Numbered from the stretch's first letter, positions 44,525-54,473 are shown. The stretch is DNA of 64,000 bases from Candidatus Kaistia colombiensis (GCA_029203105.1 CP119318.1:4478501-4542500), one strand, 5' to 3'. Notes: generated from the sequence alone by a model not told the origin. Numbers and translations: made by a program.

Positions 44525-44648
44525 GAATCCCTCCCATGGATCTTCTTGGCAGAGACTAAGCCACGAACCGTCGTGCGACACTAGCTTGCATCACGGCGAT
44601 ACGCTGCCCTTTGCGCCTTTTGGTCTATCCCGGGCTTGGCATAATCGA

Positions 44649-44679
44649 GGAAGCAGCGCTTTTTTGTTGCGCTGCTTCC
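44649..44679. terminator. strong hairpin after permease gene
   Basis: GGAAGCAGCGC (44649-44659) and GCGCTGCTTCC (44669-44679) form a perfect 11-bp stem around an oligo-T/A loop, 20 bases beyond the permease stop. No T-run follows on the minus strand, so it may act with Rho or as a 3' stabiliser. Confidence 0.55.
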
Positions 44680-44698
44680 CGTATTCTTTCGCGCAGCG

Positions 44699-45712
44699 TC
44701 AGCTGAAATAGCGCACGCGGATGGCGTCGATGGCGACGGCGATGAAGATCATGACGCCGCCGATGATGCCGACATAGAAGGACGGCACCGAGATGATGGC
44801 GAGGCCGACCTGGATGATCGTCAGGAGCAGCACGCCGCCGAGCACGCCGACGACATTGCCGCGGCCACCGAACACGCTGACGCCGCCGATGATCGGCGCG
44901 GCGATGGCATAGAGCAGGTAGCTCGAGCCCTGGTTCGAGGTGATCGCCATCTGCCAGGACGCGAGCAGGAAGCCGGCGCAGCCGGCGAGGAAGCCGGCCA
45001 GCGTATAGGTCAGGATCTTGACCCGGTCGACACGGATGCCGGCCGAATTGGAGGCGACCGGATTGCCGCCGACGGCATAGACGCGGCGGCCGAACACGGT
45101 GTTGGAGAGCAGGATGCCGACGCCGACCAGCGCGATGACGAAGACGAACGGCATGATCGGCCAGCCGCTGATCGTCGCCTGGCCGATCCAGACATAGCCA
45201 TCGGAAAGATTGGTGATGGTGCGGCCCTGCGTCAGCGCCAGCAGCGCGCCCTGCAGGATGATCATCATCGATAGCGTCTGGATCAGCGACACCATCTTCA
45301 GCTTGGTGATGCACAGCCCGTTGAAGAAGCCGATGAAGGTGGCGACGCCGACACCCACCAACATGCCCGGAAACCACGGCAGGCCCCAGTCGGAATAGGC
45401 CATCGCGCCGATCGCCGAGGAGAAGCCGAGATTGGCCGGCAGCGACAGGTCGATTTCGGCGACGAGCAAGGGCAACGCCACCGCCAATCCCAGCATACCC
45501 AGCACCGTGGCCTGGACCATGATGTTCTGCATGTTGTTGACGGTGAAGAAGAACTGGTTGAACAGGCCGAAGATCACGACGAGCGCGATCAGCCAGATCC
45601 AGACGACGTTGTGCAGCACCCAGCCGAGGACGGAGCGGCCGCCCTCATTCGCCGTCGCGGGCGCGCTCTTGGGGCTCTCGGTTTTGGCGGCAACGGTCAT
45701 CGTGCGGCTCAT
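44699..45712 (-). CDS. sugar ABC transporter permease (CUT2)
   Basis: 337 residues, 8-10 helices: QATVLGMLGLAVALPLLVAE, IDLSLPANLGFSSAIGAMAY, YAVGGNPVASNSAGIRVDRV, YAIAAPIIGGVSVFGGRGNV. The IDLS motif and the GG(x)SVFGGRG loop are typical of RbsC-like permeases. Start at 45712, or 45700 (MTVAAK). Last gene of the SBP-ATPase-permease operon. Confidence 0.88.
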   Translation of the reverse strand: MSRTMTVAAKTESPKSAPATANEGGRSVLGWVLHNVVWIWLIALVVIFGLFNQFFFTVNNMQNIMVQATVLGMLGLAVALPLLVAEIDLSLPANLGFSSAIGAMAYSDWGLPWFPGMLVGVGVATFIGFFNGLCITKLKMVSLIQTLSMMIILQGALLALTQGRTITNLSDGYVWIGQATISGWPIMPFVFVIALVGVGILLSNTVFGRRVYAVGGNPVASNSAGIRVDRVKILTYTLAGFLAGCAGFLLASWQMAITSNQGSSYLLYAIAAPIIGGVSVFGGRGNVVGVLGGVLLLTIIQVGLAIISVPSFYVGIIGGVMIFIAVAIDAIRVRYFS

Positions 45713-45770
45713 CTTGTCCTCGTTGTCAGCATGGCGTCAGGGCGGCCGGCTCGGGTTCCCTCAGGAAACC

Positions 45771-47299
45771 CTAGCCCGGCTCGAGCCCCCGGAGCCGTTC
45801 ATTGGTTATCTCGGAACCCGTCAGTTCGCGGGCGATGGTGCCGTTCTCGAAAATGCAGACCCGGTCGACGGCGCGGGTGATCTCGTCGGTATCGGTCGAC
45901 ACGATGATCACGGCGACGCCGGTCCGGCTCAGTTCGTCGACGATCCGCAGCACGTCCTGCTTGACGCCGACATCGATGCCGCGCGTCGGTTCGTCGAGGA
46001 TCAGCAGGCGCGGGCCGGTAGCGAGCACGCGGCCGAGGCAGACCTTCTGCTGGTTGCCGCCGGAGAGCGTATCGACCGCGACCGCCGCCGAAGCAGCCTT
46101 GATGCCCATGGCGGCGAAATAGCGATCCGACAGCTTGAGCTCGGCGTCCTTGCTCAGAAAACCCGAGCGGGCGACCGAGGCCAGCGAGGAGAGCGAAATA
46201 TTGGCGCCGATCGACATCTGGCCGATCGCGCCGTCGCGGCGGCGATCGTCGGAGAGGAAGGCGATGCCGGTCTCGAAGGCGTCGCGCGGGTGGGCCGGGA
46301 GCTTCTGCGTCTCGGTGCCATCGGCGAAACGGATCGTGCCCGACTGTACCGGCGTCAGGCCGAAGATGCAGCGCGCCAGTTCCTTGGCGCCGGCGCCGGG
46401 AAGCCCGGTAAAACCGACCACCTCGCCGGGGCGCAGGTCGAGCGCCGGGACGCGGACGCTGGGCCCGACGATATCGCGCAGTTGAACGGCGGGAGCGTCC
46501 TCGGCAAAGCTGCGCCGCTCGCGCTGGAACAGCACAAGGCCGCGGCCGAGCACCAGTTCGGAAAGCTGCGCCGAGGTCAGGCTGCCGACATCCTCGGATC
46601 CGCCGGCGAGCACGCCGTCGCGCAGCACCGAGACCGCGTCGCAGATGTCGAGGATCTCGTCATTGTAGTGCGAGATGAAGATGAAGGTGACGCCGTCCGC
46701 CTTGAGCCGGCGCATAAAATCGAACAGCTGCTTGCGGTCCTCGACGGTCAAGGCCGCCGTCGGCTCGTCGAGGATGATGACCTTGCCGCCGCTGAACATG
46801 GCGCGCAGGATGTTGAGCTTGCGCCCCGCGCCACGGCATCGAGCTTGCCGGCAGGGCTGTCGAGATCGATGCCGGTGCCGGCCAGCATCCGCGCCGCGTC
46901 CTTGCGCAGCTTGCGCCAGTTCACGAACCCGAAGCGCCGCGGCCAGATCCCCAGCATCAGGTTTTCGGCGGCGCTCAGATGATCGATGATCATCGGCTCC
47001 TGGGTGACCAGGAACACGCCGGCTTCCTCCATCGACGGCACGTCGGCATGACCGATCGCCACACCGTCGAGATAGAGGGTACCCGTCGTCGGCTGGCGCT
47101 GTCCGGACATGATGCCGACCAGCGTGCTCTTGCCGGCGCCGTTTTCGCCCAAAAGGCCATGGATCGAGCCACGGCGGATGGCGAGGCTGACGTCGCGCAG
47201 CGCCACAGCGCCGCCATAGACCTTGCCCAGATTCTCCACCCGCAGAACATAGTCGCTCGCGGCCTGCGATCCGGCTGTCATCGGCACGGTCAAGCGCAT
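45771..47299 (-). CDS. sugar ABC transporter ATP-binding protein (one frameshift as sequenced)
   Basis: The first module has Walker A LLGENGAGKSTLVGIM, VTQEPMIIDHLSAAENLMLG, then, after a frame change near 46835, ILRAMFSGGKVIILDEPTAA. The second has GLPGAGAKELARCIFGL, DTLSGGNQQKVCLGRVLA and LLILDEPTRGIDVG. The break looks like a missing base in GCGCGGGGCGC; it falls where the first signature would be. About 509 residues. The start is unclear: AGGAG sits directly before ATG 47299, so TTG 47293 (6-base spacing) may be used. Confidence 0.87.
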
Positions 47300-47319
47300 C
47301 TCCTGTCAAAAACGGAACG

Positions 47320-47406
47320 GCCGCGCATCGAGCGCGGCTGAACAGAAAGCGGCGTCGCGCCCAACGGCCCAGGAGCCCGGAGGCCGGTCCCGAAGGGCAC
47401 GACGCC
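47320..47406 (-). terminator. hairpins between binding-protein and ATPase genes
   Basis: GCCGCGC-N5-GCGCGGC (47320-47338) and a long stem GGCGTCGCGCCC/GGGCACGACGCC (47351-47406). They lie in the gap after the binding-protein stop and probably limit read-through into the ATPase gene. Confidence 0.5.
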
Positions 47407-47415
47407 TTTCTCCGA

Positions 47416-48501
47416 CTATGTGTAGGGGATCTTCCACTCAATTTCGGCGATCGCGCCCCAATGGCGCGGATCGGCCGAATTGGACTGGTCGATCACGAAG
47501 GGCGGAATGATCAGGGTCGGGCCGGTCTTGCCGGCGACGATCTCGCCCTTCTCCCAGAAGTACTTCTTGTTCTCGTACGGGCCGATCGGAACGGCCTGCT
47601 TCTTCATGGCATACTTGCCGAGCATCTCGACCGCGATCTGGCCATAGGCGATCGGATCCTGCGACACGCAGGCATCCATGAAGCCGTCCTGGATCCACTT
47701 CAGCGCGACCGGCTCGCCGTCGATATTGACGAAGATGACGTGGCCTTCCTCGCCGACCTTCTTCCAGCGACCCTTCTGCTGCAGCGCTGTCACGATGCCG
47801 CGCGAGGGCGAGTCGGACGGAGCGTGAACCGCGTCGAGATCCGGGAACTCCGACAGCGTCGACAGCGTCACGGCCAGCATCTGGTCGAGCGCGCCCTCGG
47901 TCGGGCGGGCGAGATACTTGATCTCCGGATACTTGGCGAACTCGGCGTCCATGCCTTCCTTGCGCAGGCGCCAGGCGACGCTCTGCAGCGCGCCGAAGCA
48001 GTTCAGCACGGTGCCCTTCGGGCTGCCATACTTGGCGGTCAGGCGCTTGATGATTTCCTGCGCGGCCATCTGGCCGCCGAGATAATTGTCGAACGAGACG
48101 GTGATCGCGACGTCGCCGCCATCGGCCGGCGTGTCGATGATGCCGACTGGAATGCCCTTCTGGTTATACCGGCGAATGGCGCTGACGATCGCCTGGCTGT
48201 CGATCGGGTCGCTGATGATGGCCGACGGATCGGACAGCATCAGGCTCTGCCACTGCTCGAGCTGGCGGGTGTTGTCGAAATTGGCGTTGGTCGCCTGGAA
48301 TTCCCAGGCGTTCGCCTGCACCGCCCGCTTCACCGCCTCTTCCTGGATGACGAAGAAGTAGTAGTCGAGGCTCTTGTTGCTATAGGGAACGAAGACGCGG
48401 TCGGCCGCGAAGGCCTGGCCTCCGCCGACCATGGCGCCGACACCGAGCGCCGCGCCTGCCTTGAGCAGGCCACGGCGGCTGAGATTGTTCAGGTTTGTCA
48501 C
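47416..48501 (-). CDS. sugar ABC transporter periplasmic substrate-binding protein
   Basis: 361 residues with a twin-arginine-like signal (LSRRGLLKAGAALGVGAM) and a peripla_BP_4 fold: VFVPYSNKSLDYYFFVIQEE, PSAIISDPIDSQAIVSAIRR, GIPVGIIDTPADGGDVAITV, ALDQMLAVTLSTLSEFPDLD, VIFVNIDGEPVALKWIQDG. First gene of the second CUT2 importer. RpiR-type operator copies lie 52 and 248 bases upstream. Confidence 0.88.
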   Translation of the reverse strand: MTNLNNLSRRGLLKAGAALGVGAMVGGGQAFAADRVFVPYSNKSLDYYFFVIQEEAVKRAVQANAWEFQATNANFDNTRQLEQWQSLMLSDPSAIISDPIDSQAIVSAIRRYNQKGIPVGIIDTPADGGDVAITVSFDNYLGGQMAAQEIIKRLTAKYGSPKGTVLNCFGALQSVAWRLRKEGMDAEFAKYPEIKYLARPTEGALDQMLAVTLSTLSEFPDLDAVHAPSDSPSRGIVTALQQKGRWKKVGEEGHVIFVNIDGEPVALKWIQDGFMDACVSQDPIAYGQIAVEMLGKYAMKKQAVPIGPYENKKYFWEKGEIVAGKTGPTLIIPPFVIDQSNSADPRHWGAIAEIEWKIPYT

Positions 48502-48552
48502 TCAATCCTCCCATGTCCCATCGGCGTTCGATCTCTGCCGAAGGGTTAAATC

Positions 48553-48563
48553 TAGTTTCACTA
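48553..48563. promoter_or_regulatory. candidate RpiR operator (site 1)
   Basis: TAGTTTCACTA, an inverted repeat TAGT-N3-ACTA, 52 bases upstream of the binding-protein start. It shares the extended ACTACAT end with the site at 48749. Confidence 0.45.
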
Positions 48564-48748
48564 CATCGAAACCGACTGTCAATGGCACAGCGCGGGATGG
48601 ACGCTGTCCCGCACCGGCACATATCAGGTCAAACACTTGATTTGGCGTTCAAATTTATGGAGGCTTCGGGCAATGGGGGGCCGTGGTCACTCCCGCCGCG
48701 ACGGGATGGCCGGCTTGGCCGACATGCCGCCTGTCGGAGACGGGATGT

Positions 48749-48759
48749 TCGTTTTACTA
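48749..48759. promoter_or_regulatory. candidate RpiR operator (site 2)
   Basis: TCGTTTTACTA followed by CATC, one mismatch to TAGTTTTACTA. It lies immediately after the rpiA stop and upstream of the binding-protein gene. Confidence 0.4.
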
Positions 48760-48761
48760 CA

Positions 48762-49466
48762 TCACCGCATCGCCACATAGGCGGTGCCGTCGAAACAGCC
48801 GACGACCATGCCCTGCGATTCCCGCGTGAACAGGCCGTTCTCGACGACGCCGGGGATCTGGTTCAGCTCGATTTCCAGCCGTTCCGGGTCGGGAATCGTG
48901 GCACAGCGGCAATCGAGGATGAAATTGCCGCTGTCGGTGACAACCGGCTGGCCGTCGCGCATCCGCCGCACGATCACCGCATCGGCGATGCCGTGCGCGG
49001 CGAGCAGGCGCGCAACCATGCGTTCGGTCTGCCTCCAGGCGAACTGCACAACCTCGACCGGCAGCGGGAAGCCGCCGAGCTGGTCGACGATCTTGGTCTC
49101 GTCGCAGATGGTGATCATCCGCTTCGAGGCATTGGCGACGATCTTCTCCCAGAGCAGGCAGGCACCGCCGCCCTTGATCATGCGGAACTGCCGGTCGATC
49201 TCGTCCGGACCGTCGATGGTCAGGTCGAGTTCGCCGATGTCGTTCGGGTCGGTGATCTTGATGCCGACCTCGCGGGCGACGTCGTTGGTGGCGCGCGAGG
49301 TCGTGGTGCAGGTCACCTTCAAGCCGGCGGCGACGTGCTTGCCGAGCTCGCGCACGAAGAAATGCGACGTCGTGCCGGAACCGAGGCCGAGCTTCATGCC
49401 GTCGCGCACGAATTCCTCGATCACCTTGCGGCCGGCAACCTTCTTGGCCTCATCTTGTGCAGTCAT
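48762..49466 (-). CDS. rpiA: ribose-5-phosphate isomerase A
   Basis: 234 residues: KLGLGSGTTSHFFVREL (phosphate site), DLTIDGPDEIDRQFRMIKGG (catalytic Asp-Glu region), GACLLWEKIVANASKRMITI, DSGNFILDCRC, IPGVVENGLFTRES. It interconverts ribose-5-P and ribulose-5-P in the cytosol. Clustering with xylB and an RpiR regulator marks it as a catabolic, pathway-specific copy. Upstream is the RpiR gene, 56 bases away. Confidence 0.92.
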   Translation of the reverse strand: MTAQDEAKKVAGRKVIEEFVRDGMKLGLGSGTTSHFFVRELGKHVAAGLKVTCTTTSRATNDVAREVGIKITDPNDIGELDLTIDGPDEIDRQFRMIKGGGACLLWEKIVANASKRMITICDETKIVDQLGGFPLPVEVVQFAWRQTERMVARLLAAHGIADAVIVRRMRDGQPVVTDSGNFILDCRCATIPDPERLEIELNQIPGVVENGLFTRESQGMVVGCFDGTAYVAMR

Positions 49467-49522
49467 GTCTTGTCCTCGGGGGATGGAGAATATCTTGGCG
49501 GCGCTGGCCCGTGTCGGCAGGC

Positions 49523-50365
49523 TCAGATCTTGTCGGTCTGCCAGGAATCGAGCGCCGGAAGCTGGTCGGGGAATTCGCTGCCGCTGGTGACGGCGATCGA
49601 GGTGACCAGCATGTTGATCACCAGGTGATGGTTGAGCCGCGAGGCGAGCGGCGTCAAAAGCTCGGTGCGGTCATAGGGCGTCACCGCGATCAAAACGTCG
49701 GAGACGCGCGCCAGCGGGCTATCGGCCGCCGTGATCGAGACGACGCGCGCGCCGCCCGTGCGGGCGGCAATGGCAAGCTCGACCATCTGCTTGGTGTGGC
49801 CGGACTGCGAGAAGATCAGCGCCACCTCGTTCGGCCGCGACGCCTCGGCATGCAGCCACTGCTTGGTCCGGCCCATGACGGCCGAGCAACGCATGCCGAG
49901 CCGCTGGAACTTGTGCTCGGCGTCGACCGCCGTCACCTCGGAGATGCCGGTGGCGTAGATGCCGACCCAGCTCGCCGCCTGCAGCAGCTTGGCGCCTTCC
50001 TCGATCTGATAGGGCAGCAGGTCTTCCAGCGCGCGCTGGATCGCGTTCAGCGAATTGCGCGCCGTCTTGCGGACGATGTTCTCGATCGAGTCGCCCGGCA
50101 CGATCTGCTCATAGGCGAAGGGCGCCGACGGCACGAGGCTCTGCGCCAGGTTGAGCTTGAAATCCTGGTAGCCGTCGAAGCCGAAACGCCGGCAGAACCG
50201 CATCACCGTCGGGTCGCTGACGTCGCATTCCTGCGACAGCCGCGCCATGCTCATATGGATCACCTGGCCCGGATGCGCCTTGACGAAGTCGCCGAGCCGC
50301 TGCTCGGCCGGGCCCATGCGGTCATGCTCCTGGAGGATCCGCTGCAGCAGGCTGTTAGTCGACAT
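49523..50365 (-). CDS. RpiR family (HTH_6 + SIS) transcriptional regulator
   Basis: 280 residues: HTH_6 domain (MSMARLSQECDVSDPTVMRF, CRRFGFDGYQDFKLNLAQ) and a SIS sugar-phosphate-binding domain (WVGIYATGISEVTAVDAEHK, LIFSQSGHTKQMVELAIAAR). It lies inside the rpiA-gph-xylB-ALDH run, so it likely senses a pentose phosphate intermediate and binds the TAGTTTTACTA-like sites. Confidence 0.9.
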   Translation of the reverse strand: MSTNSLLQRILQEHDRMGPAEQRLGDFVKAHPGQVIHMSMARLSQECDVSDPTVMRFCRRFGFDGYQDFKLNLAQSLVPSAPFAYEQIVPGDSIENIVRKTARNSLNAIQRALEDLLPYQIEEGAKLLQAASWVGIYATGISEVTAVDAEHKFQRLGMRCSAVMGRTKQWLHAEASRPNEVALIFSQSGHTKQMVELAIAARTGGARVVSITAADSPLARVSDVLIAVTPYDRTELLTPLASRLNHHLVINMLVTSIAVTSGSEFPDQLPALDSWQTDKI

Positions 50366-50375
50366 CTCGGCTCCT

Positions 50376-51056
50376 TCAGATCGCCTGTTGCACCGGCCGA
50401 TAGGCCATGAGATCGAGCAGCCGCGTCAACCGCCGCTCGGGCGCCGTCGCCACCAGCTCGCCGCCGCCCCAGGGGACGACGAAGAACGGCGCGTTGGCGG
50501 CGACCGCCGTCGCCTGGTCGACCGCGGTGTCGCCGACATAGGCCCAGTCGCCGTCGGCAAGCCGCATCCGCTGCGCCACCGCCAGCAGATGGCCGGGGTC
50601 GGGCTTGCAGGCCGGCACCGCATCGGCGCCGAGCACGGCGTCGAACCAAGGCGCGATGCCGAGCAGATCGAGGATGCGGAGGGTCAGCGCGTGCGGCTTG
50701 TTGGTGCAGATGCCGAGACGGAATCCGGCCCGCTTCAACGCGGACAGATCCTCGCGGACATGGCTGTAGAACTTCGTCAGTCGCGCCGGCGCCTCGCCAT
50801 AATGGGCGAGATAAGCCTCGTGCGCGGCGCGGATGGTGTCATCGTCGCTCGGCAGGCCCAGCTCGACCAGCATGTCGAACAGCAGCCGGCGCGGACCATT
50901 GCCGATGAAGCGCTCGACGAATGCCGTCTCCTGCTCCGGCCAGCCGCGCGAGCGCAGATAGGCATTCACCGCCGCGGCGATGTCGGGCGCGCTGTCGATC
51001 AGCGTGCCGTCGAGGTCGAAAATCAGCGCCCCATAGGCGGCGAGCGGCTTGGTCAT
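50376..51056 (-). CDS. HAD phosphatase, phosphoglycolate phosphatase-like
   Basis: 226 residues: motif I LIFDLDGTLIDSAPDIAAAV, motif II ICTNKPH, motif III CKPDPGHLL, motif IV YVGDTAVDQATAVAANAPF. It removes phosphate from a small phosphorylated acid or sugar. It lies 10 bases upstream of the RpiR gene and 13 downstream of xylB. The Gph-like call is by family; the substrate in this pathway is unknown. Confidence 0.85.
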   Translation of the reverse strand: MTKPLAAYGALIFDLDGTLIDSAPDIAAAVNAYLRSRGWPEQETAFVERFIGNGPRRLLFDMLVELGLPSDDDTIRAAHEAYLAHYGEAPARLTKFYSHVREDLSALKRAGFRLGICTNKPHALTLRILDLLGIAPWFDAVLGADAVPACKPDPGHLLAVAQRMRLADGDWAYVGDTAVDQATAVAANAPFFVVPWGGGELVATAPERRLTRLLDLMAYRPVQQAI

Positions 51057-51069
51057 GTCCGTGTCTCAG

Positions 51070-52593
51070 TCACGCGTCGAGCCCTGCGTCCGAGATCGCC
51101 GCGAAGCTCTGCGACAACGCCGGATAGAGACTTTCAAATATTCCGAACGCACGCCGCAGCGTGTCGCCGTTGTTCCGATCCGGCAATTGGCGCGTCAGCG
51201 GCTTGCACACTTGCGCCGCCGTCCTGGCATCCGGCCAGATGCCGACACCGACGCCCGCCACCAGCGCCGCCCCGAACGCGCCGCCTTCGGCCGCGCCCTC
51301 GGTCGTCACCACCTCGCAATCGAACAGATCTGCCTGCATCTGGCGCCAGAGCGCCGACTGTGCGCCGCCGCCCGACGCCTTGATGACGCTGTGCTTCATG
51401 CCGATCTGCCGCATCAGGCCATGGATATCGCGCAGCGCATGGGTCACGCCCTCCATGACGCTGCGCGCCATGTCGCCGCCATCGTGGCGGGCCGTCAGGC
51501 CGACAAAGGCGCCGCGCGCCGAGGGATCGGGATGCGGGCAGCGCTCGCCATAGAGATAGGGCAGGAAGAACAGCCCCTTCGCCCCGGCCGGGCTTGTCGC
51601 CGCCTTGGCCACGATCTCGTCGAAGGAGAGCATTTCCGCCGCTTGCCCGAGCGAGCTCATGGTGTCGCGGAACCACGACATCGCGCCGCCGGCATTGAGC
51701 GAAACGCCCATGCAATGCCAGCTATCCGGCGCGACATTGCAGAACACCTGCAGCCGGCCGCCGGGATTGTCTTCCGGCGCTTCGAGCGCGCTGGCGACGA
51801 TGCCGGCCGTGCCGATCGTCGTCTGCAATTCGCCAGGCCGCATCACGCCGGAACCGAGCGTCTGGATGACGCTGTCGCCACCACCGCCAACGACGGGAAT
51901 GCCTTCCGGCAGGCCGAACAGCTCGGCGCCGGCGCGGCTGATCCGGCCGGTTACAACATGCGATTCATGGCAGGGCGGCAGGATGGCGGGGTCGATATCG
52001 ACGCGATCCAGAAGATCCGACGACCAGTCGCGCTTGCGCACGTCGAACAGGCCGGTGCCGGAAGCGTCCGAAACCTCGGTGGCGATCTCGCCGGTCAGTA
52101 CCAGCCGCAGATAGTCCTTCGGATTCACGACGTGGCGGAGCTTTGCAAACAGCTCCGGCTCGTGATTGCGCATCCAGACGATCTTGCCGCCGGTATAGCC
52201 GACCAGCATGCGGTTGTTGGTGAAGCCGAGCAACGCCTCGAGGCCGCCGGCCTTCTGCGTGATCTCGGCGCATTCGGCGCCGTTGCGCTGGTCGTTCCAG
52301 AGCAGCGCCGGCCGCAGCACGCGATGCGCTTCGTCGAGCGGCGTCAGGCCGTGCATCTGGCCGGAAAGGCCAATACCGGCCAGCTCGACACCGCCACGCT
52401 CGGCCATCACCCCGGCAACCGCCTTGCGCGCACCCTCGACCCACAGCGCCGGATCCTGCTCGGTCCAGCCGGGACGCGGCTGCGACAGGCCGTAGGTCGC
52501 GGTCGAACTGGCCAGAACCGAGCCTTCGGCGTCGATCAGAAGCGCCTTGCAGCCGGACGTGCCGATATCGATCCCCAGAAGGGCGCGCGTCAT
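51070..52593 (-). CDS. xylB: xylulokinase-like FGGY carbohydrate kinase
   Basis: 507 residues: ALLGIDIGTSGCKALLIDAE, PGWTEQDPALW, GLSGQMHGLTPLDEAHRVLR with LLWNDQR (sugar-binding, XylB-like), GGGGDSVIQTLGSGVMRPGE, SGGGAQSALWRQMQADLFD (ATP site). It phosphorylates D-xylulose or a close ketose. It lies 3 bases after the aldehyde dehydrogenase gene. Confidence 0.9.
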   Translation of the reverse strand: MTRALLGIDIGTSGCKALLIDAEGSVLASSTATYGLSQPRPGWTEQDPALWVEGARKAVAGVMAERGGVELAGIGLSGQMHGLTPLDEAHRVLRPALLWNDQRNGAECAEITQKAGGLEALLGFTNNRMLVGYTGGKIVWMRNHEPELFAKLRHVVNPKDYLRLVLTGEIATEVSDASGTGLFDVRKRDWSSDLLDRVDIDPAILPPCHESHVVTGRISRAGAELFGLPEGIPVVGGGGDSVIQTLGSGVMRPGELQTTIGTAGIVASALEAPEDNPGGRLQVFCNVAPDSWHCMGVSLNAGGAMSWFRDTMSSLGQAAEMLSFDEIVAKAATSPAGAKGLFFLPYLYGERCPHPDPSARGAFVGLTARHDGGDMARSVMEGVTHALRDIHGLMRQIGMKHSVIKASGGGAQSALWRQMQADLFDCEVVTTEGAAEGGAFGAALVAGVGVGIWPDARTAAQVCKPLTRQLPDRNNGDTLRRAFGIFESLYPALSQSFAAISDAGLDA

Positions 52594-52596
52594 CGC

Positions 52597-54060
52597 CTAG
52601 CGCCCCTGCGGATCGTCATGGCGGATGCGGATATGCTTGAAGTTGAAATATTCGAGCATTCCCTCGCGACCATGTTCATAGCCGACGCCGCTCTGCTTAC
52701 GGCCGCCATAGGGCGCATTCATCACGCCGGCATCGACATTGTTGACCGCTACATTGCCATAGTCGAGCCGGGCGGACAGGTAGCGCACCTCGTCCATGCC
52801 CTTGGCGTAGACATAGGAGGCGAGCCCGTAGGGCGTATCGTTGGCGCGGGCGATCGCCTCGTCGAGACCATCATAGGGCGCGACGCCGAGCAGTGGCCCG
52901 AACGTTTCCTCGCTCATCACCTTCATCGCATGCGTGCAATCGGCGACCACGGTCGGGCGGAAGAAATGGCCGCGCGCAAATTCTTCGCCTTCCGGCGCCG
53001 CGCCGCCGGTCACCAGCCGCGCGCCCTTGGCGAGCGCATCGGCCAGATGATCCTTCGTCTTGGCGAGCGGATCGGCCGAAGCCATGGCGCCGAGATCGGC
53101 ATCCGGCTTGTCGAGGCCGTTGCCGATGGTCAGCGCCTCGGCAGCGACCTTCACCTTGGCGAGGAACGCCTCATAGATCGGGCGGGCGACATAGACGCGG
53201 TTAATCGCGATGCAGATCTGGCCCATATTGCGGAACGAGCGCCGCACCGCGCCCTTGACCGCCGCGTCGAGATCGGCGGATTCGGTTACGATCATCGGGC
53301 AATTGCCGCCGAGCTCCAGCGACATGCGCTTGACGGTGGTCGCCGATTGCTGGATCCGCAGGCCGACGCCACTCGAGCCGGTGAAGGCGATCTTGTCGAC
53401 ATCCGGATGCTCGACCAGCGCCTGACCAACGACGGAACCCGGCCCGGTGACGATATTGACGACGCCGGCCGGAATCTTCGCTTCTTCCACCTTCTGGGCA
53501 ATCGCCAGCGCCGTGAACGGCGTCAGATCGGCCGGCTTGATGACGATGGTGCAGCCGGCGGCGAGCGACGCGCACAACTTCCAGCCGACCAGCTCGGCCG
53601 GGTAGTTCCACGGCGTGATCGCGCCGACGACGCCGATCGGCTCGCGAATGACCAGGCTGTGATGGTCGGTGGTGTCGCCCGGCACGATCTCGCCATGCAC
53701 GCGGACGGCCTCCTCGGCGTAGAAATGGCAGGCTTCTGCCAGCTTGAGGATTTCGCCGCGCGCCTCGTTGAGCGGCTTGCCCTGCTCCATCGTCATGATC
53801 CGCGCCATGCGATCGGCATCGGCAGCGATGGCGTCGCCCAGCCGATGCAGCGCGGCGGAGCGCGCCTTGGCCGGCAGATCGGCCCAACCCCGGAACGCGC
53901 CGCGGGCGGCCGCGACTGCCTCGTTGATCTCGTCCGCGGTCGACGACGCGATCTCGCCGATCACCTCGCCGGTCGCCGGGTTCTTGACCGCGATGCGCGC
54001 GCCGACGCCCGCCTTCCAGCGACCACCGATGAACAGCTTACCACTCAATTCCGAGATCAT
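52597..54060 (-). CDS. NAD(P)-dependent aldehyde dehydrogenase
   Basis: 487 residues: LFIGGRWKAGVGARIAVKNP, GAITPWNYPAELVGWKLCAS, FTGSSGVGLRIQQSATTVKR, catalytic Glu in LELGGNCPMIV, and catalytic Cys in RNMGQICIAINRVYVARP; the C-terminal part includes GGRKQSGVGYEHGREGMLEY. Close to succinate-semialdehyde/glycolaldehyde dehydrogenases. It would oxidise an aldehyde produced in the sugar pathway. ATG 54060 has GGACGG upstream. First gene of ALDH-xylB-gph-rpiR-rpiA. Confidence 0.9.
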   Translation of the reverse strand: MISELSGKLFIGGRWKAGVGARIAVKNPATGEVIGEIASSTADEINEAVAAARGAFRGWADLPAKARSAALHRLGDAIAADADRMARIMTMEQGKPLNEARGEILKLAEACHFYAEEAVRVHGEIVPGDTTDHHSLVIREPIGVVGAITPWNYPAELVGWKLCASLAAGCTIVIKPADLTPFTALAIAQKVEEAKIPAGVVNIVTGPGSVVGQALVEHPDVDKIAFTGSSGVGLRIQQSATTVKRMSLELGGNCPMIVTESADLDAAVKGAVRRSFRNMGQICIAINRVYVARPIYEAFLAKVKVAAEALTIGNGLDKPDADLGAMASADPLAKTKDHLADALAKGARLVTGGAAPEGEEFARGHFFRPTVVADCTHAMKVMSEETFGPLLGVAPYDGLDEAIARANDTPYGLASYVYAKGMDEVRYLSARLDYGNVAVNNVDAGVMNAPYGGRKQSGVGYEHGREGMLEYFNFKHIRIRHDDPQGR

Positions 54061-54344
54061 CTCATCCGTCCCTATGGCCCGGCGAAAGGCCCGCCCGCGC
54101 CGCATCCTGTCGCGAAAACAGCCCCGCCGGGGCCAAGCATGCGCGGAGAATATAGCATAACTACGCGAGCACAAGACGGACCTGCGAGCGAGTTGTGGAC
54201 GCCCGGAAACGCCACCTGACACTCGACTCAAGTCGTTGCTATATATCTATTTTCCACAATCGACTGCAACGATGCTGGGGATCTATCAACGGTATGACGC
54301 ACGACCGGAGCCCGCGTCGGCTCGGCGATTCTTCGCCAAAAAGA

Positions 54345-54355
54345 TAGTTTTACTA
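54345..54355. promoter_or_regulatory. candidate RpiR operator (site 3, perfect)
   Basis: TAGTTTTACTA, a palindrome with TAGT/ACTA arms, in the divergent region. With 48553 and 48749 it defines a shared motif. Confidence 0.45.
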
Positions 54356-54473
54356 CGATATCGACGTGACGACTTGGCGAGCCCGGATGACGACGGGAAA
54401 CGCGCCGGATCGCGGCCGCGACACCGTGGCGAAACACGGGCCCATGAACCGGCGCACAGCCCTCCCCGACCGA

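Noticed and set aside
51049..54219. Plus-strand frame of over 1000 codons opposite xylB and ALDH
   Set aside because: The minus-strand genes have all catalytic motifs and ribosome sites; the plus frame has none.
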